A DNA stretch of 64,000 nucleotides from Thioalkalivibrio sp. K90mix (GTDB lineage Bacteria; Pseudomonadota; Gammaproteobacteria; Ectothiorhodospirales; Ectothiorhodospiraceae), in assembly GCF_000025545.1 (NCBI RefSeq), contig NC_013889.1:2659501-2723500 (forward strand), read 5' to 3'. The notes beneath the pieces were generated by a model, which did no database searches, had not been told where the DNA came from, and was given only the letters and a program-made list of their open reading frames with translations. Positions 16,761 through 25,506 of this stretch are shown here, one piece after another. The position numbers were made by a program, and so were the translations under genes. Within the stretch, counting starts at the first letter, position 1. Every line of letters starts with the position of its first letter.

Positions 16761-17752
16761 CCCCAGAACACCCGCTGACTGGTCCAGTTCTCCAGGGCAC
16801 GCAGTGCCGCCTGGGCCGCGGGGACGGTGAGCATGGGGGTCGCCTCCCGAGGCGCGGGCGTGGCCAGCACGTCGGCCATGCAGGCCGGGCTGAATCCTGG
16901 TTCCGACCGCAGGAACCGGCACAGTCGCTCCAGGCGGCGGCGGGTCAGCGGATTGATGCCGGGTGTCGGCTGATCGTCCCGATAGCGCACGAACTCGAAC
17001 GGGTGGGTGAGCACGACCACATCGCTAAGCCCCTGGCGCCGGGCCTGGAACAGCAGCCTGCGCATCTCCGGCCAGGAGGTGCCGGTAATGGTGAGCGACT
17101 TCAGATGGGCCCGCGGCCCCCACCGGAAATCGGTGTAGGTGGTCACCGGGAACTCGAGTACCCCGTCGATCACATGGCAGCCACCCCGCAGCTGCAGCTC
17201 CGGCTCGGCCGGCGGATAGATCGCGAGCCCGATATTGGAGGCCCGGGGGAGCCCGGCCTGGCGCATGGCGGCGTAGACCTTCAGATCGACCTTGAGCCCG
17301 CCGGTACGCAGCACGCTGGGGGCATCCAGCCCCCAGCGGCGGAACGTCGCCCTTCCCTGTTCGATCAGGTCGGCCAGTTCGTCAACGCTGCGCCGAGTGA
17401 CATTGTCGTTCGGCGGGTCGCTTTGCAGCCGCTGAACCCAGTCCGGGTGTCCGAAGTACGTCCAGCAGGGGTGCAGATGGAGCTGGATATCGTGCCCGCG
17501 GCCGGCGATCTCGTGGGCGATCTCGCCCATCGGCTCGTCGCCGAAGTAAGTCGTGTTCAGCGTCTCGACAAAGAAGGTGGAGCGAATCGCATTCCGGTCG
17601 AGGGTGTCCAGCAGATAGCCAAGACCTTCGGAACGCCCGTTGCGATGGCAGTAGACCGACGGCGGCCCGACCGGTTGGTGGGTTTGTGGCTCGCGAAAGG
17701 CCCCGGCGATGCTGAACTCGGTATCAACGGTCAAATGGACGCGGGTCGTCAT
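16757..17752 (-). CDS. Polysaccharide deacetylase-family protein
   Basis: A 331-residue NodB-homology protein. It begins MTTRVHLTVDTE, where the Asp-Thr-Glu takes the place of the usual TFDD catalytic/metal aspartate motif, and has the paired histidines QLHLHPCW for the metal. LRTGGLKVD (the R/G motif) and VVLTHPFEF (the C-terminal His) complete the NodB pattern. The expected reaction is removal of N-acetyl groups from an amino-sugar polymer or its lipid-linked precursor. No signal peptide is visible, so it may act in the cytoplasm or at the membrane face. It starts 13 bases after the other deacetylase gene and overlaps the FemAB-like gene downstream. Confidence 0.75.
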   Translation of the reverse strand: MTTRVHLTVDTEFSIAGAFREPQTHQPVGPPSVYCHRNGRSEGLGYLLDTLDRNAIRSTFFVETLNTTYFGDEPMGEIAHEIAGRGHDIQLHLHPCWTYFGHPDWVQRLQSDPPNDNVTRRSVDELADLIEQGRATFRRWGLDAPSVLRTGGLKVDLKVYAAMRQAGLPRASNIGLAIYPPAEPELQLRGGCHVIDGVLEFPVTTYTDFRWGPRAHLKSLTITGTSWPEMRRLLFQARRQGLSDVVVLTHPFEFVRYRDDQPTPGINPLTRRRLERLCRFLRSEPGFSPACMADVLATPAPREATPMLTVPAAQAALRALENWTSQRVFWG

Positions 17753-17765
17753 CGTGTTCGCACCT

Positions 17766-18722
17766 TCAGTGGGCTGAAGCCAGATTGCGCGCCAGCCGCA
17801 GGCCAAAGCGCAGAGGCGTTCGGTCCCAGGGGGTAAAGCGCGGCAGCTGCAGCGGATCCGTATCGCGGCCAGCGGCACCCGCCATCGTGGATACCGCAGC
17901 CTCGAACCCACTGGCACGCACCATCTCGACATGCTCCGGCGCATAGTCCTTGCCGGGGCGCCCGTTGGGGTAGGCAAACAGCCGTACGGGACGTCCCACC
18001 AGGGCCTCGAGTTCGGCCTTGCCCTCCGCGATCTCCTGCTGTGCGGTCGCGGCATCGGTCTCGGCCAGGATCGGGTGCAGGACGGTGTGCCCGCCGATTC
18101 CCATGCCGGCATCGGCCAGCTCACGAACCTGGGCATCGGTCATCATCAGATCGCCGGGGGGCATGACGCCGAAACGCGCACCCAGCGCCTCGGCGCGACG
18201 GCTGCGTTCGGTCAGCGGCCGATACTTGAGGGCCCCGATCAGGGCGTGGATCGTGGAGCGGCGCTGCGCCACGGAGTCCAATGAACGCGTGCCCAGTCCC
18301 TCCGGGGTCAGGTCCACTGCCATGGAGGGAATCTGGCGAACCGTTTCGATCAGCATGTCGTTGAACATGCAGCCGCCATTCAGATAGCCGGTGGCGACAA
18401 AGAACGTTGCCGGCACCCCTTCCTCGCGCAGGATCGGCAACGCGACCTCCGCGTTGTCGGCATAACCGTCGTCGAAGGTGACCGCAACGGCCCGGGCGGG
18501 GAGCCGGCCTTCCTGCAGGCGCTCGATGGCCTCGTCCAGCGGCAGCGGGTTCATCTCCCGCGCCAGCAGGCGCATCTGCCAGCGAAAGGTCTCGGCCACC
18601 GGGTCTTCCGGTCGCAGCGGGTCGGGGTCCGTCAGCACGCGGTGATAGGCGAGGATCGTCAGGCGCGCGCGCCGGCCTTGCGGCGACAGCATGGACAACG
18701 GTACTCGCAGCATGCGCTCCAC
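17766..18722 (-). CDS. Polysaccharide deacetylase (NodB family, CE4)
   Basis: A 318-residue CE4 deacetylase. The catalytic motif TFDDGYADN (D84, D85) and the metal-binding pair in GGHTVLHPIL (H-x4-H, near residue 205) are both present, as is the RLFAYPNGRPG motif III, so it looks active. No clear signal peptide is seen; the N-terminus MERMLRVPLSMLS is short and weakly hydrophobic. It sits between wecB (55 bases upstream) and a second NodB-type gene. With WecB supplying UDP-ManNAc, an N-acetylated amino-sugar polymer is the likely substrate. Confidence 0.85.
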   Translation of the reverse strand: MERMLRVPLSMLSPQGRRARLTILAYHRVLTDPDPLRPEDPVAETFRWQMRLLAREMNPLPLDEAIERLQEGRLPARAVAVTFDDGYADNAEVALPILREEGVPATFFVATGYLNGGCMFNDMLIETVRQIPSMAVDLTPEGLGTRSLDSVAQRRSTIHALIGALKYRPLTERSRRAEALGARFGVMPPGDLMMTDAQVRELADAGMGIGGHTVLHPILAETDAATAQQEIAEGKAELEALVGRPVRLFAYPNGRPGKDYAPEHVEMVRASGFEAAVSTMAGAAGRDTDPLQLPRFTPWDRTPLRFGLRLARNLASAH

Positions 18723-18777
18723 CCACGATCTCCTGAACCCGCTCGGGGCGTCATCGGGGGGCGCGAGAACAAACCGG

Positions 18778-19920
18778 TCAGGATTTTCTTGCGTGATTCA
18801 GCCAGTCAGCCACGACGGCCACGATGCGTTCTGCGGCATTGCCGTCCCAGTATTCCGGGATGCGCCCCTGTTTGCCCCCATGGTCCATGACCTCGCGGAA
18901 AGACTCCATCAGTCGTTGCGGGTCATTGCCTACTAAAATATTGGTACCTTCATCGATCGTGATCGGGCGTTCCGTGTTCTCGCGCAGGGTGATGCAGGGC
19001 ACCCCGAGGGCCGTGGTTTCCTCCTGCATGCCGCCGGAGTCGGTCAGCACGACGCGGGCGTCTTTCATCAGTCCCAGCATCTCCAGGTAGCCGGCCGGTG
19101 GCAGCACGGCGATCGGCGCCTCGCGCAGGGCAGACTCCAGCCCGAACCCCTGCAGACGGGCCCGGGTGCGGGGGTGCAGCGGGAATACCAGGGGAAGTTC
19201 CCGGGCGATGGCCACCAGGCTGTCGACCAGGCGCTTCATCACCGGCGCATGGTCGACATTGGAGGGGCGATGCAAGGTCAGCACCCCATAGTCCCGGTTG
19301 TCGGAGAACGCATCGGTATCCACCTCGGCCGACCGCAACGTCTCCTGCCACGGCACGGCACGCTCCAGGTTGTAGAGCTGGGTATCGATCATCACGTTGC
19401 CGACAAAGTGCACCCGATCGGGGGCGATACCCTCGCGCACAAGGTTGTCGCGGGCATGGCGCTCGGTGATGAACAGCAGGTCGGAGATCTGGTCGGTCAG
19501 CACCCGGTTCACCTCCTCCGGCATGCTGCGATCGAAGCTGCGCAACCCCGCTTCCACATGGATCACCCCGACCCCCTTCTTGGCCGCCACCAGGGCACAG
19601 GCGATCGTGGAGTTCACATCACCCACCACGAGAATGGCTCGAGGCTGCACGCGGTCCAGCACGCCCTCGAAACGCATCATCACTTCGGCCGTTTGCACGG
19701 CATGCGAGCTGGAGCCCACCTCGAGATTGATATCCGGTCGGGGGATCTGCAGATCGGCAAAGAAGCGCTCGTTCATCGCCGGGTCGTAGTGCTGCCCCGT
19801 GTGCACAAGCTGCGCCGGTATCCGGGCTTGCTGCAGGGCCCGCATCACCGGGCCGATCTTCATGAAGTTGGGGCGCGCGCCGACGACGCACAGGATGTCG
19901 CACTGCGAATCTGTAGACAT
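18778..19920 (-). CDS. wecB: UDP-N-acetylglucosamine 2-epimerase (non-hydrolysing)
   Basis: A 380-residue GT-B fold epimerase. Family motifs are VGARPNFMK (residues 13-21), HTGQHYD, the HVEAGLRSFD segment, the uridine-diphosphate site LTLHRPSNVD, and TDSGGMQEE near residue 285 (nucleotide-binding). It interconverts UDP-GlcNAc and UDP-ManNAc, the precursor for ManNAc-containing polymers. The ATG at 19920 is preferred; an in-frame GTG nine codons upstream (19947) is possible. It heads the minus-strand operon that continues with two deacetylases, the FemAB-like gene and the frameshifted ATP-grasp gene. It is divergent from the nucleotide-sugar dehydrogenase gene at 20159 across a 238-base gap that must hold both promoters. 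Confidence 0.92.
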   Translation of the reverse strand: MSTDSQCDILCVVGARPNFMKIGPVMRALQQARIPAQLVHTGQHYDPAMNERFFADLQIPRPDINLEVGSSSHAVQTAEVMMRFEGVLDRVQPRAILVVGDVNSTIACALVAAKKGVGVIHVEAGLRSFDRSMPEEVNRVLTDQISDLLFITERHARDNLVREGIAPDRVHFVGNVMIDTQLYNLERAVPWQETLRSAEVDTDAFSDNRDYGVLTLHRPSNVDHAPVMKRLVDSLVAIARELPLVFPLHPRTRARLQGFGLESALREAPIAVLPPAGYLEMLGLMKDARVVLTDSGGMQEETTALGVPCITLRENTERPITIDEGTNILVGNDPQRLMESFREVMDHGGKQGRIPEYWDGNAAERIVAVVADWLNHARKS

Positions 19921-20158
19921 ATAGTGATCCCGTCGAAACCCCGACACGCCGGTTTGGCTGGGGCATTAGCGCCCAATGTAGTTCGAATTCAGGGAAATGG
20001 GCATAGGACGAAAGGACGAAATTTGTCCAGATTTTTCATCATTGTCCCGCCATCCATGTTGTGCCTAAGCTCGCACTACGCTGCCTGCCCGGGTGTAAAG
20101 GAAACCGACCCGGAAAGACGCCCGTCACTCAACCCGCTGCACGGAAGAGCCCTCACTC

Positions 20159-21448
20159 ATGCATGCACTCCCCTCATTGGAAGAGATTCGCCTCGGGGTT
20201 ATCGGACTGGGCTATGTCGGCCTGCCCCTGGCGGTCGAGTTCGGCCGGGTCTGGCCGACCCTGGGATTCGATATCCAGCCCGGACGCATCCAGGACCTGA
20301 AGAACGGGATTGATCGTACCCGCGAGGTCGAGCCGGAGGATCTCGCTGCGGCGACGCACCTGGACTACACCACGGAGCTCGAGGCACTCCGCCCGTGCAA
20401 TGTGTTCGTGGTGACCGTGCCGACGCCGATCGATGCCCACCGCCGCCCGGACCTGCGCCCCCTGCTCGGGGCCACCCATACCGTGGGGCAGGTGCTCAAG
20501 CGCGGCGACGTGGTGATCTACGAGTCGACGGTCTATCCGGGGGCGACGGAGGAAGACTGCGTCCCGATCCTGGAACGGGAATCCGGGCTGATCCACAACG
20601 AGGACTTCTTCACCGGCTACAGTCCCGAGCGGATCAATCCCGGGGACAAGGCGCACCGAGTCACCTCCATCAAGAAGGTCACCTCGGGCTCGCTGCCGGA
20701 GGTGGCGGACTTCGTCGACGCCCTGTATGCGCGCGTCATCACCGCCGGCACGCACAAGGCCGAGAGTATCCGCGTGGCCGAGGCGGCCAAGGTGATCGAG
20801 AACACCCAGCGTGACGTCAACATCGCCCTGATCAACGAGCTGGCACTGCTGTTCGAGCGCCTGGGCCTCGATACCGAGGCGGTCCTGCAGGCCGCCGGGA
20901 CCAAGTGGAATTTCCTGCCGTTCCGGCCCGGGCTGGTCGGCGGGCACTGCATCGGGGTGGACCCGTACTACCTGACGCACAAGGCCCAGGCCGTCGGACA
21001 CCACCCGGAGATGATCCTGGCAGGGCGCCGCGTGAACGACGCGATGGGGGCCCACATCGCGGACGCGACCATCCGTGCGCTGGTGCGCAAGGGAATCAAT
21101 CCGGTGGGGACACGCATCCTGCTGATGGGCCTGACCTTCAAGGAGAACTGCCCAGACCTGCGCAATACGCGCGTGATGGACATCTACCATACGCTGCGCG
21201 GATACAACACGGAGGTCGTGGTGTTCGACCCCTGGGTCGATCCGGAGGAGGCCGAACACGAATACGGCATCACCCCGATCACCTCGGCCCCCGAGGCGGA
21301 TTCGTTCGACGCCATCATCGTGGCGGTGCCCCACCAGGCGTTCCTGGACATGGGAGTGGAAGCGATCCGTGCGCTCGCGCACCCGCAGGCGGTCCTGTTC
21401 GATGTGAAATCGGTCTTCCCGCGCGAGGCCAGCGACCTGCGCCTGTGA
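20159..21448 (+). CDS. tviB: UDP-N-acetylhexosamine 6-dehydrogenase (TviB/WbpO type)
   Basis: A 429-residue NAD-dependent UDP-sugar dehydrogenase. It shows the Rossmann motif [13 protein letters not shown] (from residue 16), the [13 protein letters not shown] segment that typifies the TviB/WbpO branch, the catalytic cysteine in [11 protein letters not shown] (C264), and the C-terminal domain with [13 protein letters not shown]. It makes a UDP-HexNAc uronate by two-step oxidation of C6. Whether the substrate is UDP-GlcNAc, UDP-GalNAc or UDP-ManNAc cannot be decided; the wecB next door makes UDP-ManNAc possible, although the sequence looks more TviB-like than WecC-like. It is a single gene facing the convergent beta-helix gene (14-bp gap). 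Confidence 0.85.
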   Translation: MHALPSLEEIRLGVIGLGYVGLPLAVEFGRVWPTLGFDIQPGRIQDLKNGIDRTREVEPEDLAAATHLDYTTELEALRPCNVFVVTVPTPIDAHRRPDLRPLLGATHTVGQVLKRGDVVIYESTVYPGATEEDCVPILERESGLIHNEDFFTGYSPERINPGDKAHRVTSIKKVTSGSLPEVADFVDALYARVITAGTHKAESIRVAEAAKVIENTQRDVNIALINELALLFERLGLDTEAVLQAAGTKWNFLPFRPGLVGGHCIGVDPYYLTHKAQAVGHHPEMILAGRRVNDAMGAHIADATIRALVRKGINPVGTRILLMGLTFKENCPDLRNTRVMDIYHTLRGYNTEVVVFDPWVDPEEAEHEYGITPITSAPEADSFDAIIVAVPHQAFLDMGVEAIRALAHPQAVLFDVKSVFPREASDLRL

Positions 21449-21462
21449 CCGCGCGCGGGCCG

Positions 21463-22860
21463 CTACCGGCCTGCAGGTCCGACGCCTGCGCGCCGCCCCG
21501 GATTGGCCTGGTGGCCGCCCGCGTAGGCCCCGAATCGGGGCTGACTGCGCCCGCGTTCGTTGTAGTCGCGTTCCAGACCGGGAGGTGGAGGACTTTGGAA
21601 CTCGGGCAGACCCTCATACTCCAGCATCCCTTCCCGCGGGAACAGATCGAGTTCCGCCAGCGGCCCGCGCGGGCGCACCAGGTAGGCTGGAGCCCGGCCA
21701 AACGCCGCCTCGTGGTTGGGTTCGGCATGGACCGTGCGCGCGGCATCGATCGCGGGGTCGGCGAAGACCGCATTCCCGGCGATGACCTGTTCATAGCGCC
21801 GATCGCCGGGAACCAGTCGTATCCCGAACCCTCGTGCGACCACGGTGTTATGGACGATCAGGACATCCTTCGGGATGTGGTTGTGCGGCTGCACGATCAG
21901 GGCACTGCCGGCATCGTTGAAGAACAGGTTGTTGTACAGAGCCAGGCGGCCCTCGCCCTGAAAGAGGCGCTGGTGGGGGTTCTGGTAGAAGAGGTTGCCG
22001 TAGATCCAGTACCAGTCGTGCTGTCCGGGCCCCTCGGGCGGGAAGTGCCCCACCAGCAGATTGGGCCGTGCGCGATGCCCGCTGCTCGCGCGCTCCGCCT
22101 TGCTGAACACGTTGTGGCGGATGATGGTGGCATGGGGTTCGGTCGGCATCCCCGCGCGCGGGGTTCGCGGACGCTGGTGCTTGATCTGCATGCTGTAGCC
22201 CAGGGTACGACCAATGAAGTTGTGCTCGATCAGGCCCGCGACAAACGGTCCCGTCCCGTCCGGACGGCCGAGGTACATGCCGGTGCCGACATCGCGAATG
22301 TCGTTGTGGCGGATGGTCCAGTTCCAGGCGGCGGCTCGGGTGGTGATACCGCTGTTGCCCTGCGAACGGTCATAGCCGCGGATGGTCAGGTGCTCCAGCG
22401 TGATGTCGTGGGCGTATTCACTGTCGTGCTCGACTACGACCCCGGCGATATTGTGCCCACCCCCCTCCAGGGTCAGGTGCCGGATCACCAGGTGCGCGGC
22501 ATTGATCAGGCGAATGGTATTACTGCCCGAACGTCCGCGGAGGATGGCCGGGTCTCCCGAATCCGGGCCGGTGATCACGATCGGCTGCTCGGCGGTCCCG
22601 CTAATGCCCCGCAACACCAGCGGGTCGGGGTATTCGCCCGGGGCGAGCTGAAGATGATCGCCCGGGCGCAGCTGGCGCACGGCGCGGCGCAATCCCTCCG
22701 GGTCGGTTTGCAGCACGCGGGTCGCGGCTGCGGGGGCCTCGGACGCCCCGCCCGGTCGTGGCGTGTCGGCACTCGCCGTCATCACGGCCAGCAGCAGCAC
22801 GCCCGCCAGCACCCATGCCCGGGACACAAGCGAGTGGAACATTGACCGCCCTGCCGTCAT
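21463..22860 (-). CDS. Exported right-handed beta-helix protein (PL6/chondroitinase-B-like)
   Basis: A 465-residue protein with a signal peptide (SMFHSLVSRAWVLAGVLLLAVMTASA). After a short Ala/Pro linker it shows the entry of a parallel beta-helix (LRRAVRQLRPGDHLQLAPGEY, then TAEQPIVITGPD) and many N/H-containing coil repeats (RLINAAHLVIRHLTLEGGGHN, WTIRHNDIRDVG, LIEHNFIGRTLG, TIIRHNVFSKA, LIVHNTVVARG). This is the pattern of alginate/dermatan lyases of family PL6 and of mannuronan epimerase-like proteins. A periplasmic lyase or epimerase acting on the cluster's polymer is the likely role. Start at 22860 (ATG) or six codons later at 22842; upstream sequence is not conserved-looking. Confidence 0.75.
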   Translation of the reverse strand: MTAGRSMFHSLVSRAWVLAGVLLLAVMTASADTPRPGGASEAPAAATRVLQTDPEGLRRAVRQLRPGDHLQLAPGEYPDPLVLRGISGTAEQPIVITGPDSGDPAILRGRSGSNTIRLINAAHLVIRHLTLEGGGHNIAGVVVEHDSEYAHDITLEHLTIRGYDRSQGNSGITTRAAAWNWTIRHNDIRDVGTGMYLGRPDGTGPFVAGLIEHNFIGRTLGYSMQIKHQRPRTPRAGMPTEPHATIIRHNVFSKAERASSGHRARPNLLVGHFPPEGPGQHDWYWIYGNLFYQNPHQRLFQGEGRLALYNNLFFNDAGSALIVQPHNHIPKDVLIVHNTVVARGFGIRLVPGDRRYEQVIAGNAVFADPAIDAARTVHAEPNHEAAFGRAPAYLVRPRGPLAELDLFPREGMLEYEGLPEFQSPPPPGLERDYNERGRSQPRFGAYAGGHQANPGRRAGVGPAGR

Positions 22861-22975
22861 CACCGCACTCCCCGCCCGAGGCCTGCGAAGCCAGCCCGCG
22901 CTGTGGCGATTGGAGGGGTCATACTCCGGTGTATGCCCCCTTGTCAGGTTAGACCATGTGCGAGCGCGGCCACCC

Positions 22976-24439
22976 ATGACACGCAGACGCGAACCACTGG
23001 CCCTGTGGACCTGTGTCATCGGGGCGTGGCTGTCCCTGGGGTTTGCCCTCTACCTGACGCTGCTGCCGTTCGAGTTCGGCGAGATGGGTCTGGAGGAGGC
23101 GTGGTCACTCTACCGCGACATGAGTCTGCAGGGACCCGGCACCAGCGGGCGCGCCCAGTTCATGGCCAATGTCATGATGTTCATGCCACTGGGCTTTTTC
23201 TGGATGGCCTGGCTCACCCATGGCCGCGATCGCCTTGTATGGCACCTGGGTGCCCTCGCCCTGGTCGCCCTTCTGGGGCTGGCGACCACGGCAACGGTGG
23301 AGTTCCTGCAGATCTGGCTGCCCTATCGCTATCCGGCCGGGGCGGACATCGCGGGCAATTTTCTCGGTGCGGTGGCCGGGGCCCTGATGTGGTGGGGACT
23401 GCGCCGACCGCTGCTGCACTGGCGAGGCCAGCTCGCAGGCCCAAACCGTGTCATCGTGCCTGCCGTCCTGATCGCCTATGCGCTCCTGTACGTCGCGATC
23501 GGTCTGGCGCCGTTCGACCTGGTCCTGTCCAGCGCCGAGTGGAGCCAGCGTCTCGGCCCCAGTGCCTGGGGCCTGTGGGTCGCCACCGGGGCCTGTACGT
23601 CCGGTCTTCGCTGTATCTCCGAGCTGGGACTGACGCTGGTGGCCAGCGTGCCCGTCGGGATCCTGCTCGCGTACGGAGGACTCCGGCGGCGCCCGCCCGC
23701 GAACGGGGCCGTGCTGGTGATCCTGGCCGCGCTCCTGGCCATCCTGCTGGAGGCGCTGAATCTTGCCACGCTCTCAGGGATCGCAGAGGGCCGTTCGGCC
23801 GTGCTGCGGGGCGCCGGGTTTGTCACAGGGATACTTCTGTACGCATACCTCTCGCCGCTGCAGGTGATGCAGGCCCTGCAGCGGGCCGCGATCCCGCTCC
23901 TGGTCGTTGCCGCGCCACTGTACGGGGCGGCACTGCTGGTCCTGAACCATGACCTGGGCCCCTACCACTGGAACCCGGCGGCCATCTCGGCGCAATGGGC
24001 CCAGCTCAATCTCTGGCCGTTCTATTACCACTACTTCGTCGGCGAAACCGTGGCCCTGCGCAGTGCGGCGCTGCATGTGGCCATGTATCTGCCGCTGGGC
24101 GCACTGATATGGCTGGCGCAGATCCGGCGCCCGCTGCATCCGCGCCAGTTGCAGTGGCTGGCCGCCCTCGGCGGGCTGCTCGTGGCGCTACTGATGGAAG
24201 GCGGCAAGCTGCTGGTCGTGGGGCTGCGGCCCGACCCGGCCAGCCTGATCCTGGCCACCGCGGCCGCCTGGGGCATGGCGACCGCGCTGCACTTCCTGAC
24301 GCGCCTGGCCACCGAAGCCAGTACCACGAGCTGCACCCGGACCCGGCCGCCCGGTTCGGCGCCAGTCACGGCCGGGCGGTCTACAGTCATCAACGAGCCA
24401 GCCAGGCGGGAACACGAACGTGACGAACTCCAGTTTTGA
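22976..24439 (+). CDS. VanZ-like family integral membrane protein
   Basis: A 487-residue protein with roughly 11-12 hydrophobic segments and two VanZ-type units: PFEFGEMGL...NVMMFMPLGFFWMAW near residues 28-80 and LWPFYYHY...ALHVAMYLPLGALIWL near 345-380, each followed by LLMEGGK / TVEFLQIW-type acidic motifs. VanZ-like proteins occur in exopolysaccharide and exosortase loci, but their biochemical role is not settled. The ATG at 22976 is the first within the gene proper; the frame is open upstream into the divergent beta-helix gene. It overlaps the methyltransferase gene by 20 bases, indicating an operon. Confidence 0.75.
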   Translation: MTRRREPLALWTCVIGAWLSLGFALYLTLLPFEFGEMGLEEAWSLYRDMSLQGPGTSGRAQFMANVMMFMPLGFFWMAWLTHGRDRLVWHLGALALVALLGLATTATVEFLQIWLPYRYPAGADIAGNFLGAVAGALMWWGLRRPLLHWRGQLAGPNRVIVPAVLIAYALLYVAIGLAPFDLVLSSAEWSQRLGPSAWGLWVATGACTSGLRCISELGLTLVASVPVGILLAYGGLRRRPPANGAVLVILAALLAILLEALNLATLSGIAEGRSAVLRGAGFVTGILLYAYLSPLQVMQALQRAAIPLLVVAAPLYGAALLVLNHDLGPYHWNPAAISAQWAQLNLWPFYYHYFVGETVALRSAALHVAMYLPLGALIWLAQIRRPLHPRQLQWLAALGGLLVALLMEGGKLLVVGLRPDPASLILATAAAWGMATALHFLTRLATEASTTSCTRTRPPGSAPVTAGRSTVINEPARREHERDELQF

Positions 24440-25154
24440 GCAGCGCTGGCGCCAGCGCTTTACCCAGCGCGGCAGCCAGTGCGACGACGACGCGGCCATC
24501 GCGGGCTGGACGCCCACCGGGTTGGCCAGCCGGGTACGCCAGTTCCAGTCACTCTGGCAACAAGCCCGTCCCGAAGGGGCGCGATGGCTCGATATCGGCT
24601 GCGGGGCCGGCACCTATACCCGTCTGCTTCAGGCCGAAGGGCGCAGCCCGATCGGGCTGGACTACTCCGCCCCGTCGCTGCACAAGGCGCGACAGCGCAG
24701 CCCCGCGTCGATCGACTGGCTGGCGGCGGATGTCCACCGCCTGCCGTTCGCCGATGGCGAGTTCGATGGCGTGCTCTGTTTCGGGGTGATGCAGGCGCTG
24801 GCCGACTCGCGCCCGGCCCTCGCGGAGATGCAGCGCGTGCTGCGCCCCGGCGGCGAGATCTGGGTGGATGCGCTGAACGCCAGGACCTGGCCCACCGTGT
24901 TGCAGGAACGCCGACGGGTCCGGGCCGGAAAGGCACCCCATCTGCGCTACGAGGCGCCCGACTCGCTGCAGGCGGCCGCGAGGGCGGCCGGCCTGCGGTC
25001 GCTGGCGTGTTACTGGCTGCCCCTGGTCCCGGGCCGACTGCACGGGCTCCAGGGCCCGGCCGAAAGCCGCTGGGCGAGGGCCCTTTGGCAGGCATCGCCG
25101 TGGATCGCGGAGCGGTTGTGTCACTCGTTCATCCTGCGTGCACGCAAAGACTGA
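24420..25154 (+). CDS. Class I SAM-dependent methyltransferase
   Basis: A 244-residue protein with the full set of class I motifs: motif I WLDIGCGAGTYTRLL (residues 56-70), the acidic LDYS end of beta-2, motif II ADVHRLPFADGEFDGVLCFGVM and motif III VLRPGGEIWVD. This is the Methyltransf_11 (UbiE-like) type. The GTG start lies inside the end of the VanZ-like gene (20-base overlap) with GGCGGGAA ahead of it. The substrate is not evident; within this island, O-methylation of a sugar is possible. It is the last gene before the 350-base gap that separates the polysaccharide island from the HPr-rel-A cassette. Confidence 0.8.
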   Translation: MTNSSFEQRWRQRFTQRGSQCDDDAAIAGWTPTGLASRVRQFQSLWQQARPEGARWLDIGCGAGTYTRLLQAEGRSPIGLDYSAPSLHKARQRSPASIDWLAADVHRLPFADGEFDGVLCFGVMQALADSRPALAEMQRVLRPGGEIWVDALNARTWPTVLQERRRVRAGKAPHLRYEAPDSLQAAARAAGLRSLACYWLPLVPGRLHGLQGPAESRWARALWQASPWIAERLCHSFILRARKD

Positions 25155-25506
25155 ATGTAAAAGGGGGTGACACTTCTGCGTGTCCGCGGGTGCGCCGGTA
25201 TTGGCGAACGACGACAACTGTCAGCGCCTTTTACAAATCACTTCTCAGAAAAGCCCACGGCAGGCCCTTGGTATGAGAAAAAGCCTTCCAAACAGCCGAT
25301 TACATCGTTGTTGATTTGGGGTATAGATATTGCTCTGTGTTTTGGTTGTCGCAGCGAATGCGGGTGGCAACACAAATATCGCGACGGAATGCGAAGACCC
25401 GGGTAACCCGGACTAGTATCAAACCAGGAATCTGGATTGTCCGCGTCTCCCTGGACGCGATACCGCTCCAACCAAGGCCCGGTCCCGAAAATTCTGGAGG
25501 GACACG
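25155..25506. other. A/T-rich intergenic leader of the HPr-rel-A cassette
   Basis: 352 bases without a credible gene, lower in GC than both flanks, so an independent promoter for the cassette is expected here. I looked for a sigma-54 element (TGGCAC-N5-TTGC), which drives some exosortase-linked genes, and found only poor matches. Seen directly: a perfect 6-1-6 inverted repeat CCGGGT-A-ACCCGG at 25399-25411, a short hairpin (GCGTC-TCCCTG-GACGC) near 25446-25461, and a strong ribosome-binding site CTGGAGGGA just before the ATG at 25507. Confidence 0.45.
25399..25411. promoter_or_regulatory. Perfect inverted repeat, possible operator
   Basis: CCGGGT and ACCCGG are separated by one A, about 95 bases ahead of the exported-protein start codon, in an otherwise A/T-rich leader. 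The symmetry and place would suit a dimeric repressor or activator, but no regulator gene is next to it and no second copy was noticed in the window. Confidence 0.25.

Noticed and set aside
25155-25506. Sigma-54 promoter or small RNA in the leader of the HPr-rel-A cassette
   Set aside because: The best TGGCA-like match (near 25370) lacks the GC at -12 with correct spacing, and no terminator-like hairpin with T-tract was seen.
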